A stretch of DNA of 64,000 nt. Source: Clostridiales bacterium PH28_bin88 (GTDB lineage Bacteria > Bacillota > PH28-bin88). The notes beneath the pieces are model-generated. The model saw only the letters and a program-made list of their open reading frames with translations, did no database searches and was not told the origin of the DNA. Shown piece by piece: positions 1 through 7,454 of the stretch. The position numbers and the translations under genes were made by a program. How positions within the stretch are numbered: the first letter of the stretch is position 1; each line of letters opens with the position of its first letter. Location of the stretch: NCBI GenBank assembly GCA_000987045.1, contig LAKY01000007.1, positions 1-64,000 of the forward strand. Reading direction: 5' to 3'.

Positions 1-180
1 CAAAACTCGGCCTTCGGCCTCAAACAATGGACGTGGCTATTCCTCAGCCGCCTGCGGTTCTTGAACTGTCTTCGCCAATGCGCCGTCCAGGAAATCCCGA
101 GCGCCGCCTGCACACTATCTTCCATTTTCATTATCTGATGGTGCCGCAATTTGCGGCATGAGTGTCTATGGGGATCCCGG
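1..180. other. Intergenic edge with small hairpins
   Basis: I see no gene here. The stretch contains short GC-rich inverted repeats (GGCCTTCGGCC near 10-20, GCCGC/GCGGT near 47-57) and the left copy of a dispersed repeat at 124-166. It lies downstream of the minus-strand CapA-like gene, so part of it may act as that gene's transcript end. Confidence 0.4.
124..166. repeat. Dispersed 43-bp repeat, copy 1
   Basis: ATTTTCAT, then TCTGATGG, then a small hairpin with GCCGC and GCGGC arms, then GTC. The same order and length recur at 38983-39025 with a few substitutions, and both copies are intergenic. Seen directly in the sequence; function unknown. Confidence 0.6.
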
Positions 181-1338
181 TTACTCGGGCACTTTGATCA
201 TACCATCCCCGGTCACCTCTGTTCCCAGCTTCCCGCACAGCCCCGCAAACCTGTTTAGGACTGCTTTGGCTTTGTCTCCTTCCAACCTAACGGGTCTCCC
301 GGCTGAAATAATGTAAGGAGTTAAAGCCATCTCCGTTATGCGGCCATCTTCTACCTTAACGGAAAGAATACCCGTCTCCAGGGTCTTGGGTACCCCACTG
401 TCAGTGAAAACAAAGTTACCCAGGCTGTAAACGACTGGCGCCCCCTGGTAGAACTCAATTCCTTGCAGGTTGTGGGGGTGGGACCCCACCACCAGGTCCG
501 CCCCCGCCTCCACCAGGCGGCGGCCCAGGTAACGCTGGGCCTTGCTGGGTTGGTCCTCCCTTTCCACGCCCCAGTGCATGTAAACCACCACGAAGTCCGC
601 CTGCTTTTTGGCCTGTTCCACCGCCGCGAACATGGCCTTGTTATCCCAACCGCTGTTGACCCCCGGTTTCTGCTTTCCGGCCTCCCACCCCTGCGGGGTC
701 ACTACCGTGAATCCCAAAAAGGCTACAACATGCCCGTTGACATCAGTTATGTAAGGCGCCCGGGCTTCGTCCATGTTGGCGCCTGCGCCGATGTACGCAA
801 TGCCCCGGCTGCGGAGGTGTTCCAGGGTATCCAGCAGGGCCTGCTCACCAAAATCCAGGGCGTGGTTGTTGGCCAGGGTGACGATGTCGATCCCTGCCCG
901 GGCGACCCCGTCCAGGGTCTCCGGCTTTGATCGGAAAGTCCACTTCTTATCCTGTGCCTTCCCCCGGGTTGACACAGAGGTTTCCAGGTTGGCCAGGGCA
1001 ATGTCCGCTTCGGCTAGCAGGCCGGTTTGCTCCCACGGGTAGTCGGGACCGTGCCTTTGAATGGCATTTCCCACCGCCCGGTCCAGCAGGACATCCCCCA
1101 CCACGGCGAGGGTAAAGGGCCGCTTGGTTGGGGAAGGCTCTGCGTCAGGCGTTGACAGTCCGGTCTCCGGCTCCCCACCCGGAAGGCCCGGTAGCTCCTC
1201 TACGGCAGGTTCCGTGGCGGCCAGGCTGGTTTCCCCCCGGGACAGGACTCTACCCTTAAGCGGCTCGCTCCACGGGCCTAAAAGGAACAGTAACAGGATC
1301 AGGGCCGTTCCCCCGGTTAGAATTGCAAGTTTTTTCAC
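181..1338 (-). CDS. CapA family (poly-gamma-glutamate capsule biosynthesis-like) metallophosphoesterase
   Basis: Exported protein of about 385 residues with a CapA/PGA_cap fold. The start is taken as GTG at 1338, preceded by GAGGAGGTGGGA; a longer in-frame ATG at 1389 has no good site. A hydrophobic N-terminal segment (roughly residues 5-22) looks like a signal anchor and is followed by a Pro/Glu-rich linker. Family motifs follow: VVGDVLLDR, LANLETSVS, LANNHALDFG, HWGVER and GSHPHNLQG, whose Asp, Asn and His residues form the metal site in this superfamily. In capsule producers CapA takes part in polyglutamate synthesis or transport, but no other cap genes lie nearby. The real role here could be another cell-surface phosphoesterase activity. 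Confidence 0.88.
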   Translation of the reverse strand: MKKLAILTGGTALILLLFLLGPWSEPLKGRVLSRGETSLAATEPAVEELPGLPGGEPETGLSTPDAEPSPTKRPFTLAVVGDVLLDRAVGNAIQRHGPDYPWEQTGLLAEADIALANLETSVSTRGKAQDKKWTFRSKPETLDGVARAGIDIVTLANNHALDFGEQALLDTLEHLRSRGIAYIGAGANMDEARAPYITDVNGHVVAFLGFTVVTPQGWEAGKQKPGVNSGWDNKAMFAAVEQAKKQADFVVVYMHWGVEREDQPSKAQRYLGRRLVEAGADLVVGSHPHNLQGIEFYQGAPVVYSLGNFVFTDSGVPKTLETGILSVKVEDGRITEMALTPYIISAGRPVRLEGDKAKAVLNRFAGLCGKLGTEVTGDGMIKVPE

Positions 1339-1561
1339 ACTCCCACCTCCTCGGCCGGCTATCATCCTTACCATACCACAACGCCCCACTATATGTCAGA
1401 CGGTCCAGGGGTACCTTTTGTTCCCTGGGACACAAATTTTTTACAAACCATTGTGAATCCCCCGGAATCCGGCCGGAAGGTCAAGGTTCGTTCTCCGGGT
1501 GGTTCAGCAGTTTGGCAGGAGGATTGTCAAGTATAATCCGGTTAAATACATAGAACTACGG

Positions 1562-1590
1562 TTGAACCATTCGATACGCTATAGTATAAT
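1562..1590 (+). promoter_or_regulatory. Sigma-A type promoter for the DUF4258/YgiT pair
   Basis: TTGAAC at 1562-1567 and a perfect TATAAT at 1585-1590 are separated by exactly 17 bases. The first gene of the pair starts 46 bases downstream. This is the best promoter match I found in the window. Confidence 0.65.
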
Positions 1591-1635
1591 TACAGGAAAA
1601 GGAAAGCCATGTCCACAGATTAGGAGTAGGTTCCC

Positions 1636-1950
1636 TTGAATATGGATATTATCATAAATGCCATTCTACAAGGCAAATGGTTTATGAGCCAACATGCCCG
1701 CGTAAGAGCGGGTCAACGGGAAATAAGTGATGCCGATGTTATCGTTGCTTTGCTCCAGGGTCAAATCCTTGAGGACTATCCCGAAGATCCTCGAGGCCAC
1801 AGTTGTTTGATCTTAGGTCACACTCCCGATAAAAGGGCTATACATGTTGTTTGCGCTCAAGATCCCGGGGGATCACTGGTAATAATTACGGTTTACCAGC
1901 CGGAACCACCTGCGTGGGTAGACGAGAAAACCAGAAAAGAAGGTGAATAA
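1636..1950 (+). CDS. DUF4258 domain protein, probable toxin of a type II-like pair
   Basis: A 104-residue protein matching the DUF4258 pattern: an N-terminal helix, the SQHARVRAGQREIS segment, a central LEDYPEDPRGHSCLILG strand and C-terminal beta strands. The family is found in RelE-like toxin contexts. TTG at 1636 follows AGGAGTAGG at a reasonable distance; ATG at 1642 is the alternative. The next gene overlaps its end and encodes a YgiT-type zinc-finger protein, the usual partner. An RNase (mRNA interferase) role is inference from the family and the pairing; no catalytic residue can be assigned with confidence. Confidence 0.8.
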   Translation: MNMDIIINAILQGKWFMSQHARVRAGQREISDADVIVALLQGQILEDYPEDPRGHSCLILGHTPDKRAIHVVCAQDPGGSLVIITVYQPEPPAWVDEKTRKEGE

Positions 1951-2212
1951 CTTGCTAACCAAATGCCAGGCGTGTGGTGGTAACATTGTACAAAAACGTG
2001 TTGCTGTTGAGAATTGGTGGGGAGATATTCTAGCTATTGTGGAGGATGTGCCGGCCTGGGTGTGTGAAAGTTGCGGAGAACGGTATTTCGATGCTGAAAC
2101 TAGTCTAATGCTGGATCAACTTCGAAAAAAGGCATCGTACAAGCCTAAACGTATTTTGGAAGTACCTGTGTACGACTTTCCTCTCTCAGACCTTTTAACC
2201 GGTAATTCCTAG
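1943..2212 (+). CDS. YgiT-type zinc finger protein (MqsA-like N-terminal domain), probable antitoxin
   Basis: About 86-89 residues. Two CxxC knuckles (CQAC near the N-terminus and CESC about 35 residues later) form the zinc-binding YgiT domain typical of MqsA-like antitoxins. The C-terminal part (LRKKASYKPKRILEVPVYDF) is short, with no obvious XRE helix-turn-helix, so DNA binding is not evident. GTG at 1943 overlaps the preceding stop; TTG at 1952 is better placed behind AAGAAGGTG and is probably the true start. The overlap implies translational coupling with the DUF4258 gene. Confidence 0.8.
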   Translation: MNNLLTKCQACGGNIVQKRVAVENWWGDILAIVEDVPAWVCESCGERYFDAETSLMLDQLRKKASYKPKRILEVPVYDFPLSDLLTGNS

Positions 2213-2260
2213 AGCGGCCTGCCTCGGTTTTAAGCAAATAATTAGTCTAATTCCAACTCC

Positions 2261-2293
2261 GACGGGTTTTTCTGAACCCGTCCTTTTTCTTTG
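2261..2293 (+). terminator. Rho-independent terminator after the toxin-antitoxin pair
   Basis: The arms GACGGGTT (2261-2268) and AACCCGTC (2275-2282) are perfect complements and are followed by CTTTTTCTTT. Confidence 0.8.
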
Positions 2294-2543
2294 AGGCTTC
2301 TGCTCATCAATCAGGTCAGCATCTTCGTGTTGCTGTAACATTGTCGGATAGCTCCCGGCATCCTTTCACGTTCCCCATTACATCCAAGGTATGGCCCACG
2401 AAGATATCTTTAACTATCCCGCTGCCGTTTGTCGTCCGATTGGTTGGTTTCTCTAATAGTCCAATTGGTTGTTGATCAAGTTGTTTGATCCGTTATACTG
2501 GTAATTGGGTGGTCTCACCACGGTAATGGAGGAGGATGTTGCG

Positions 2544-3434
2544 TTGACTGAAAATGTGTTTTACGTTGTGGACGTGTTCGCGGAGGAGAAGTATGCGGGC
2601 AACCAACTGGCGGTGTTTACCCAGGGGCACCTGTACAGTGACGACGAGATGCAAAAGCTGGCCAAGGAAATGAACTACTCGGAGTCAACTTTCATATTCG
2701 AGCGGGAGAGCTCAGGCAACACCTTTAAGGTCAGAATCTTTACACCCGAGGAGGAGGTCCCTTTTGCCGGCCACCCCACGCTGGGCACCGCCTATATTAT
2801 CGTCAAAGAAATCTTGAAAAGCCCGGTACCCGAAGTGGTCCTGGACCTCAAAGTAGGCAAGATCCCGGTCTCCATAGCCTATGACGAGGCGGGAGAGGTA
2901 AAAACCCTCACCATGAAACAGGTTCAACCCGTATTCGGTGCAGGCCTGGACGCAAAAACCGCCGCCGAAATTCTTACGGTTCCAGCAGAGGAAATTGACG
3001 ACAGGTTCCCGGTACAAGAGGTGTCCACAGGCCTACCCTTTTTGATTGTCCCCTTGAAAACCCTTCAAGGCATTAAATCCGTCAAAGTCAACCAGGAGAA
3101 ATTCTCCCAGGTATTCGACAGGTTAACTGCCAGGGCTATTATGGTATTCTGCCCGGAAACCTATGAAGAGAAGAATACCCTGAACGCCAGGGTTTTCGTC
3201 GAGTACTACGGTATACCGGAAGACCCCGCCACCGGCAGCGCCAACGGGTGCCTTACGGGTTACCTCCTCAAGTACAACTATTTTAACAGCCGGCAGATCG
3301 ATATAACCGTTGAGCAGGGATATGAAATCAACCGGAAATCCATCCTGCGCCTTTCAGGAAGTATGGAGGAAGAAAAGATCAACATATTCGTGGGCGGGCG
3401 GGTGATCCCGGTATTTAAAGGCCAACTGGTTTGA
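2544..3434 (+). CDS. PhzF family phenazine biosynthesis-like isomerase
   Basis: About 296 residues. TTG at 2544 is chosen because GGAGGAGG (2528-2535) lies 8 bases upstream and the protein then begins just before the family's usual N-terminus (FYVVDVFAEEKYAGNQLAVF). PhzF motifs are present: the catalytic Glu in the MNYSESTF segment, FTPEEEVPFAGHPTLGTA, and the EDPATGSANG glycine-rich loop near the C-terminus. These proteins have two mirrored diaminopimelate-epimerase-like lobes. Most members outside phenazine operons have unknown substrates. No phz genes are nearby, so a specific substrate cannot be assigned. A MocR-type regulator follows closely. Confidence 0.9.
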   Translation: MTENVFYVVDVFAEEKYAGNQLAVFTQGHLYSDDEMQKLAKEMNYSESTFIFERESSGNTFKVRIFTPEEEVPFAGHPTLGTAYIIVKEILKSPVPEVVLDLKVGKIPVSIAYDEAGEVKTLTMKQVQPVFGAGLDAKTAAEILTVPAEEIDDRFPVQEVSTGLPFLIVPLKTLQGIKSVKVNQEKFSQVFDRLTARAIMVFCPETYEEKNTLNARVFVEYYGIPEDPATGSANGCLTGYLLKYNYFNSRQIDITVEQGYEINRKSILRLSGSMEEEKINIFVGGRVIPVFKGQLV

Positions 3435-3461
3435 CGGGGGATGTTGGACGGGAGTGATAAG

Positions 3462-4979
3462 ATGCTAATTACCATCGAGCGGGCTTGCTCAACGCCGGTT
3501 TACCTGCAGATCAGAAACCAGATCCGGGAGATGATCATGTCCGGTGCGCTGCCGGCGGGTTTTCGCCTGCCGCCGGAGCGCAAGCTGGCGGAGATGCTGG
3601 GGGTCAACCGCAGCACGGTGATCAACGCCTACCGCGAGCTGGAGGCCGACGCCCTCATCGAGTCGCACGTGGGGCGGGGCACCACGGTAAAGCCCCGGGT
3701 GCCCACGGCATTGCCTGCTGAAACGCCGCGGGTCAACCCGGTGGCCTGGCGCCAGTTCTTCAGCGAGGAAGCCGGCAGGATACGCGAACCCCTGCTGCGC
3801 GACCTGATTGAGCTGGCGAACCGGGAGAACGTAATTTCTTTTGCCGCCGGGATACCCGCGCCGGAGCTGTATCCCGTGGAAGCCCTGCGAGAGATCCAGG
3901 ACGAACTGCTGGAGCACCACGGCCTGACAACCCTGCAGCACTGCCCGACAGAGGGCCACTACCCCCTGCGAGAGACCATCAGCCGGTTGCTGGAGTCCAG
4001 AGGGATTACCGCTCCCCCCGAGGAAGTGCTGATACTCTCCGGTTCCCAGCAGGGGCTGGACCTGGCCGCCAGGGTTTTTCTGGATCCGGGGGACGTGATT
4101 GTGGTGGAGGAGCCTTCCTTTTTCCTTGCGCTGCAGGTATTCCGGGCCTCCGGGGCCAGGGTGATGGGGGTGCCGGTAGACGAAGACGGGATGCGCCTGG
4201 ACGTGCTGGAACCCGTGCTGGCGAGGTACCGGCCAAAACTGATCTATACCCTGCCCACCTTCCAGAACCCCACCGGGGTAACCATGGGGTTGGAACGACG
4301 GCGGCAACTACTGGACCTGGCTTACCGCTACCAGGTGCCCATCCTGGAGGATGACCCTTACGGCGAACTCCGGTATGAGGGCAACCCGTTACCGCCGTTA
4401 AAAGCCCTGGACCGCTTCGGGTACGTTATTTACCTCAGCACCTTCTCCAAGGTGCTGTTCCCCGGCTTGCGGGTAGGCTGGCTGGCAGCCCCTCGCCCGG
4501 TGGTACGCCAGTTCGCCCTGACCAAACAACTGGTGGACCTCCACTCCAACAACCCCTCCCAGTGGCTGCTGGACCGGTTTTTCCGCCGGGGGGTGTTTGA
4601 CCGGCACCTGCAGGCGGTCCGCGGGGAGTACCTCCACCGCCGGGACACCATGTTGGAAGCGCTGGAGCAAGAAGGCCCTCCCGGTTTCAGTTGGAGCAGA
4701 CCTGAGGGTGGCCTCTACCTCTGGTGCCGCCTGCCGGAAAACCTGACCTCGTCAAGGCTGCTGGCCCGGGCGGCCGACAGGAGGGTAGCCTTTGTCCCGG
4801 GAGAGGCTTTTTACCCCGGAGGACAGAGACAGCATTTCATCAGGCTCAACTTCACCTTTCCTCCTCCTGACCGGATCAGGGAAGGGGTCAAGAGGCTGAT
4901 GGCGGCCATGCGGGAAACCCTGGCGGCAACCCGGGAGGCGGGAGAACACGCGGAGATCGAGATGAAACCCATCGTGTAA
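3462..4979 (+). CDS. MocR/PdxR-type transcriptional regulator: GntR winged helix fused to class I aminotransferase domain
   Basis: About 505 residues. ATG at 3462 is preferred (GGGAG upstream, ITIERACSTPVYLQIRNQIR as the usual MocR beginning) over ATG 3441. Residues about 1-75 are a GntR winged helix (LPPERKLAEMLGVNRSTVINAYRELEADALIESHVGRGT). The rest is a fold-type I PLP domain with YPVEALRE, QQGLDLAARV, PTFQNPTG, EDDPYGELRY and the PLP-lysine motif STFSKVLFPGLRVGW. The family usually controls vitamin B6 or amino-acid genes. The AzlC/AzlD-like exporter genes immediately downstream make it a candidate regulator of branched-chain amino-acid export (inference). Confidence 0.9.
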   Translation: MLITIERACSTPVYLQIRNQIREMIMSGALPAGFRLPPERKLAEMLGVNRSTVINAYRELEADALIESHVGRGTTVKPRVPTALPAETPRVNPVAWRQFFSEEAGRIREPLLRDLIELANRENVISFAAGIPAPELYPVEALREIQDELLEHHGLTTLQHCPTEGHYPLRETISRLLESRGITAPPEEVLILSGSQQGLDLAARVFLDPGDVIVVEEPSFFLALQVFRASGARVMGVPVDEDGMRLDVLEPVLARYRPKLIYTLPTFQNPTGVTMGLERRRQLLDLAYRYQVPILEDDPYGELRYEGNPLPPLKALDRFGYVIYLSTFSKVLFPGLRVGWLAAPRPVVRQFALTKQLVDLHSNNPSQWLLDRFFRRGVFDRHLQAVRGEYLHRRDTMLEALEQEGPPGFSWSRPEGGLYLWCRLPENLTSSRLLARAADRRVAFVPGEAFYPGGQRQHFIRLNFTFPPPDRIREGVKRLMAAMRETLAATREAGEHAEIEMKPIV

Positions 4980-4994
4980 GCCGGAGGAGTATAT

Positions 4995-5432
4995 ATGACA
5001 GAAGCAGAGAATAAAGGGAGCGCAAACACTTCCCCGGGAGATTTCCGGTCTGGATTCAAAGCTGGAACCCCCCTGGCGTTCAGCATTTTCGCCTACGGGC
5101 TGGTTTTCGGTGTCCTGGCCCGCCAGGGCGGGCTGACCTACTGGGAAACGGTGACAATGTCCGGCGCCGTGGTTGCCGGGGCATCGCAATTCGTGGCAAT
5201 AAGCATGATCGGCGCCGGGGCCGCTGCCGGCCAGATAGTGCTGGCCACCCTCCTGCTGAACCTGCGCCACCTGCTGATGGGAGCTTCCCTGGCTCCCTAC
5301 CTGACCGGGGTCAAGTTCTGGAAGCTGGCAATACTCGCTCATTTTCTCAACGACGAGGCTTACGCCCTGACCATCGACCGCTTCCAACGAGCCGGGGGTA
5401 GCGCCGCCTACTTTCTCGGCGCAGGGAGGTGA
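4995..5432 (+). pseudogene. azlC: AzlC-like branched-chain amino-acid exporter, N-terminal part (frameshifted)
   Basis: The first 145 residues match the AzlC permease: the FRSGFKAGTPLAFSIFAYGL start, GAVVAGASQFVAISMI, LNLRHLLMGASLAPYL, and FLNDEAYALTIDRF. The reading frame ends with a TGA at 5430-5432 in the middle of a transmembrane region (YFLGAG), where intact homologues continue. The remaining helices lie in the -1 frame from 5429. AzlC together with AzlD exports branched-chain amino acids and their analogues. GGAGG lies just before ATG 4995. Confidence 0.8.
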
Positions 5433-5716
5433 CCTTCTCCAGCTGGTTCCTTAGCTCCGCCCTGGCCGGGGCGGTGGGGAACGTGCTGGGGGACCCCCAG
5501 CGGTACAGCCTGGACTTTGCCTTTCTGGGTGCCTTCATTGGCCTCCTGGTCCCCCAGTTGAAAGACAGACCGTCCTGGGCTTCCTTCGGGGTGGCGGCGG
5601 TAGTGGCCCTCGCGGCCAGCCAGGCGCTGCCAGGCAAGTGGTATATCATCGTTGCCGCCCTGGTAGCAGCCGGGGCGGGAGCGGCAGTGGAACACTATAC
5701 GCGTGGAGAAAGATAA
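5429..5716 (+). pseudogene. AzlC-like exporter, C-terminal part in a shifted frame
   Basis: About 95 residues of hydrophobic sequence (FSSWFLSSALAGAVGNVLG, DFAFLGAFIGLLVPQL, ALPGKWYIIVAALVAAGAG) that match the C-terminal helices of AzlC. The GTG at 5429 overlaps the upstream TGA as GTGA, with GCAGGGAGG just before it, so coupled re-initiation of a split protein is conceivable. A one-base deletion or sequencing error near 5425-5430 is the simpler reading. Confidence 0.75.
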
Positions 5717-5772
5717 AATTGCGATTTCTGCTGCCAATTTTGCTTTAAACTAAGTATTTAATGACAGGAGTG

Positions 5773-6105
5773 GTGCTTAAACCGATGCGCACTGAAATGC
5801 TGTACATTATCGCAGGTATGGCCGTGGTCACCTACCTGACCAGGATCAGCTTCCTGATCCTGGTCGGGAGGATCGTTTTACCCGGGTTCCTGTCCCGCGG
5901 CCTCAAGTTTATCCCGATCGGCATCCTCACGGCATTCGTGATTCCGGGACTTATGATCACTGGCGGGCAAGTAAATTTAACGCTCGGTAACTATTACCTC
6001 CTGGCGGGACTGGTGTCCGGCCTGGTGGCCGCCCGCTGGAAAAACGTGTTCCTGGCCATGGGGAGCGGTATGCTGATGATGGTCATTCTTAAGTCCACAT
6101 TCTAA
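5773..6105 (+). CDS. azlD: AzlD family branched-chain amino-acid transport protein
   Basis: About 110 residues with four hydrophobic segments and the family pattern YLTRISFLIL, LKFIPIGILTAFVIPGL and LAGLVSGLVAARWKNVFLAMGSGM. It is the small partner of AzlC in export of branched-chain amino acids. AGGAG at 5764-5768 suggests GTG 5773 as start; ATG 5785 is possible and ATG 5761 lies before the site. It follows the split azlC by 56 bases. Confidence 0.85.
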   Translation: MLKPMRTEMLYIIAGMAVVTYLTRISFLILVGRIVLPGFLSRGLKFIPIGILTAFVIPGLMITGGQVNLTLGNYYLLAGLVSGLVAARWKNVFLAMGSGMLMMVILKSTF

Positions 6106-6408
6106 AAGATTTTCAACCAAGTGCGGCTTTCATGCGAAACTATACCAAATGGCCCCTGTAAATTCAGGAGCCGCGGAGGCATATAGACGTATTTAGTCCG
6201 GTCAACTTTTCGCAGATTAACACTTCCAGCAGGGTTTCCTTTTTCGTGTTTCGTATAATAGTTCAGTGGGTAAAGGCTAGCGGTTTGGATGAAAGTTAAC
6301 TGACCCTAGCTGCCTGGCAAGAATAGTCAAGTAAACGGGAAGGGGGTTGGTTTACTGCTGCGACAATTCATCGGATGTCGAGATGTTTTTGCGGAACATG
6401 GGTTTTTT
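6106..6408. other. Intergenic region without a recognisable gene
   Basis: About 300 bases between convergent genes. I see no open frame with a ribosome binding site, no clear hairpin with a T-run on either strand, and no RNA motif that I recognise. Confidence 0.5.
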
Positions 6409-7026
6409 CTAAAGGCGTTCTAATTCTTTATACTTCGGAGGGAACGCGGGTTCAAAATCCAAAAAATTGGGGATCGGGTACCGGACGCCGCTCTTGTGGG
6501 TGTTGATCAACCCCTCCGTTACCTCTTCCGCTTTGGCCGCCGGGATGGTAAAGGCCATTTCGTCGTCCTGGGTCTGGCCGAACACCCGCTCGCCGTTCCC
6601 CGGTAGGATCACCTGACACTCGCCGGTGCGAACCGTGTTGACGATCATCTCCCCGCACTCACCCCTGCCCGTAAAGGAAGAGGTGATGGCCCCGCCGTTT
6701 TTGTAGAGGACCGCGTGCACCAACCGCATCACCTGGGCCGGGGTGCCGTAGACCAGGAGAAAGTCCGGTTCTACGCTCAGCCTGTTCAAAGGCCCGACTA
6801 TCATGGTCTCGTATTCATCCACATCAAACCTGCTGACCGCCTTTTCCGCATTGGCTCCGGCCTCCAGGGTGGCACAGTACATCCCGTGAGCCAGGTTGCC
6901 AGCGGTATAATACTTCACCGGCTCCTGGTACCCCAGGACGATCGCCCCGATAGGACAGGCCTGATCCTCCCTGCCCACGCCCACTACCCAACCGTATTTG
7001 CGGGCAAGGGTGTTGGCCTGGCAGGT
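6409..7026 (-). pseudogene. DUF169 protein, C-terminal portion, N-terminus lost
   Basis: The open frame from about 7026 down to 6409 encodes a DUF169 protein from the conserved CQANTLARKYGW segment onward. It includes VGREDQACPIGAIVLGY, FLLVYGTPAQVMRLVHA, GECGEMIVNTVRTGECQVILPGNGERVFGQTQDDEMAFTIP (given here in pieces) and a C-terminal P.FLDFEP.FP. The usual N-terminal region of roughly 70-90 residues is missing. In its place the upstream DNA encodes part of a radical SAM protein in another frame. GTG 6984 would be an in-frame start but lies inside the domain. Confidence 0.75.
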
Positions 7027-7294
7027 GCTGGTAGGGGTCCGTGACGCTGGACAGCAGCACTGTCCCCTGCTTGGGCCGTTTCAACTGGGCGGCCAGGCGC
7101 TCCGCCACGTTGACCTTGGCGTCCACGAAGCTGCCCCAGGGCTCCTGATGGTCGGAAAAGCGCCTCATGAAGCCGGCATAGCAGTACCGGCAGGCATGAG
7201 CACAGCCGGTGTACGGATTCAAGCAGAAGTCAACGCCGGGAATGCCCGAACGGCACAGCGCACTGCGGCACACCTTCTCTTCGACCGGCACCAT
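7021..7294 (-). pseudogene. SplB/COG1533-like radical SAM protein, N-terminal third only
   Basis: From ATG 7294 the frame encodes PGVDFCLNPYTGC, then the radical SAM cluster motif CAHACRYCYA, RRFSDHQEPWGSFVDAKVN and VLLSSVTDPYQ, all characteristic of the spore photoproduct lyase-like family. At about 7021-7030 homology stops exactly after TDPYQ and continues as DUF169 in another frame. The original frame runs on to 6824 as meaningless Gly/Arg-rich sequence. This appears to be the remnant of a deletion that joined two neighbouring genes. Confidence 0.75.
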
Positions 7295-7454
7295 TCCATC
7301 TCTGCCGCCTTTCTTTCCTCGGAATTTCTTTACATCGTCATTGAACTGGAAAAGCGATAAGAGCCGGGTCGAGAAACCCGAACAACAACCACTACTGACA
7401 GAAGGCTCTTTAAGTACCTGAGTCTGGGGAATGAGATTGAGATTGCTCGGTCAG

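Noticed and set aside
7341-7386. Terminator after parC
   Set aside because: The CGGGT/ACCCG stem is short and the tail is not T-rich on the minus strand, so I did not list it.
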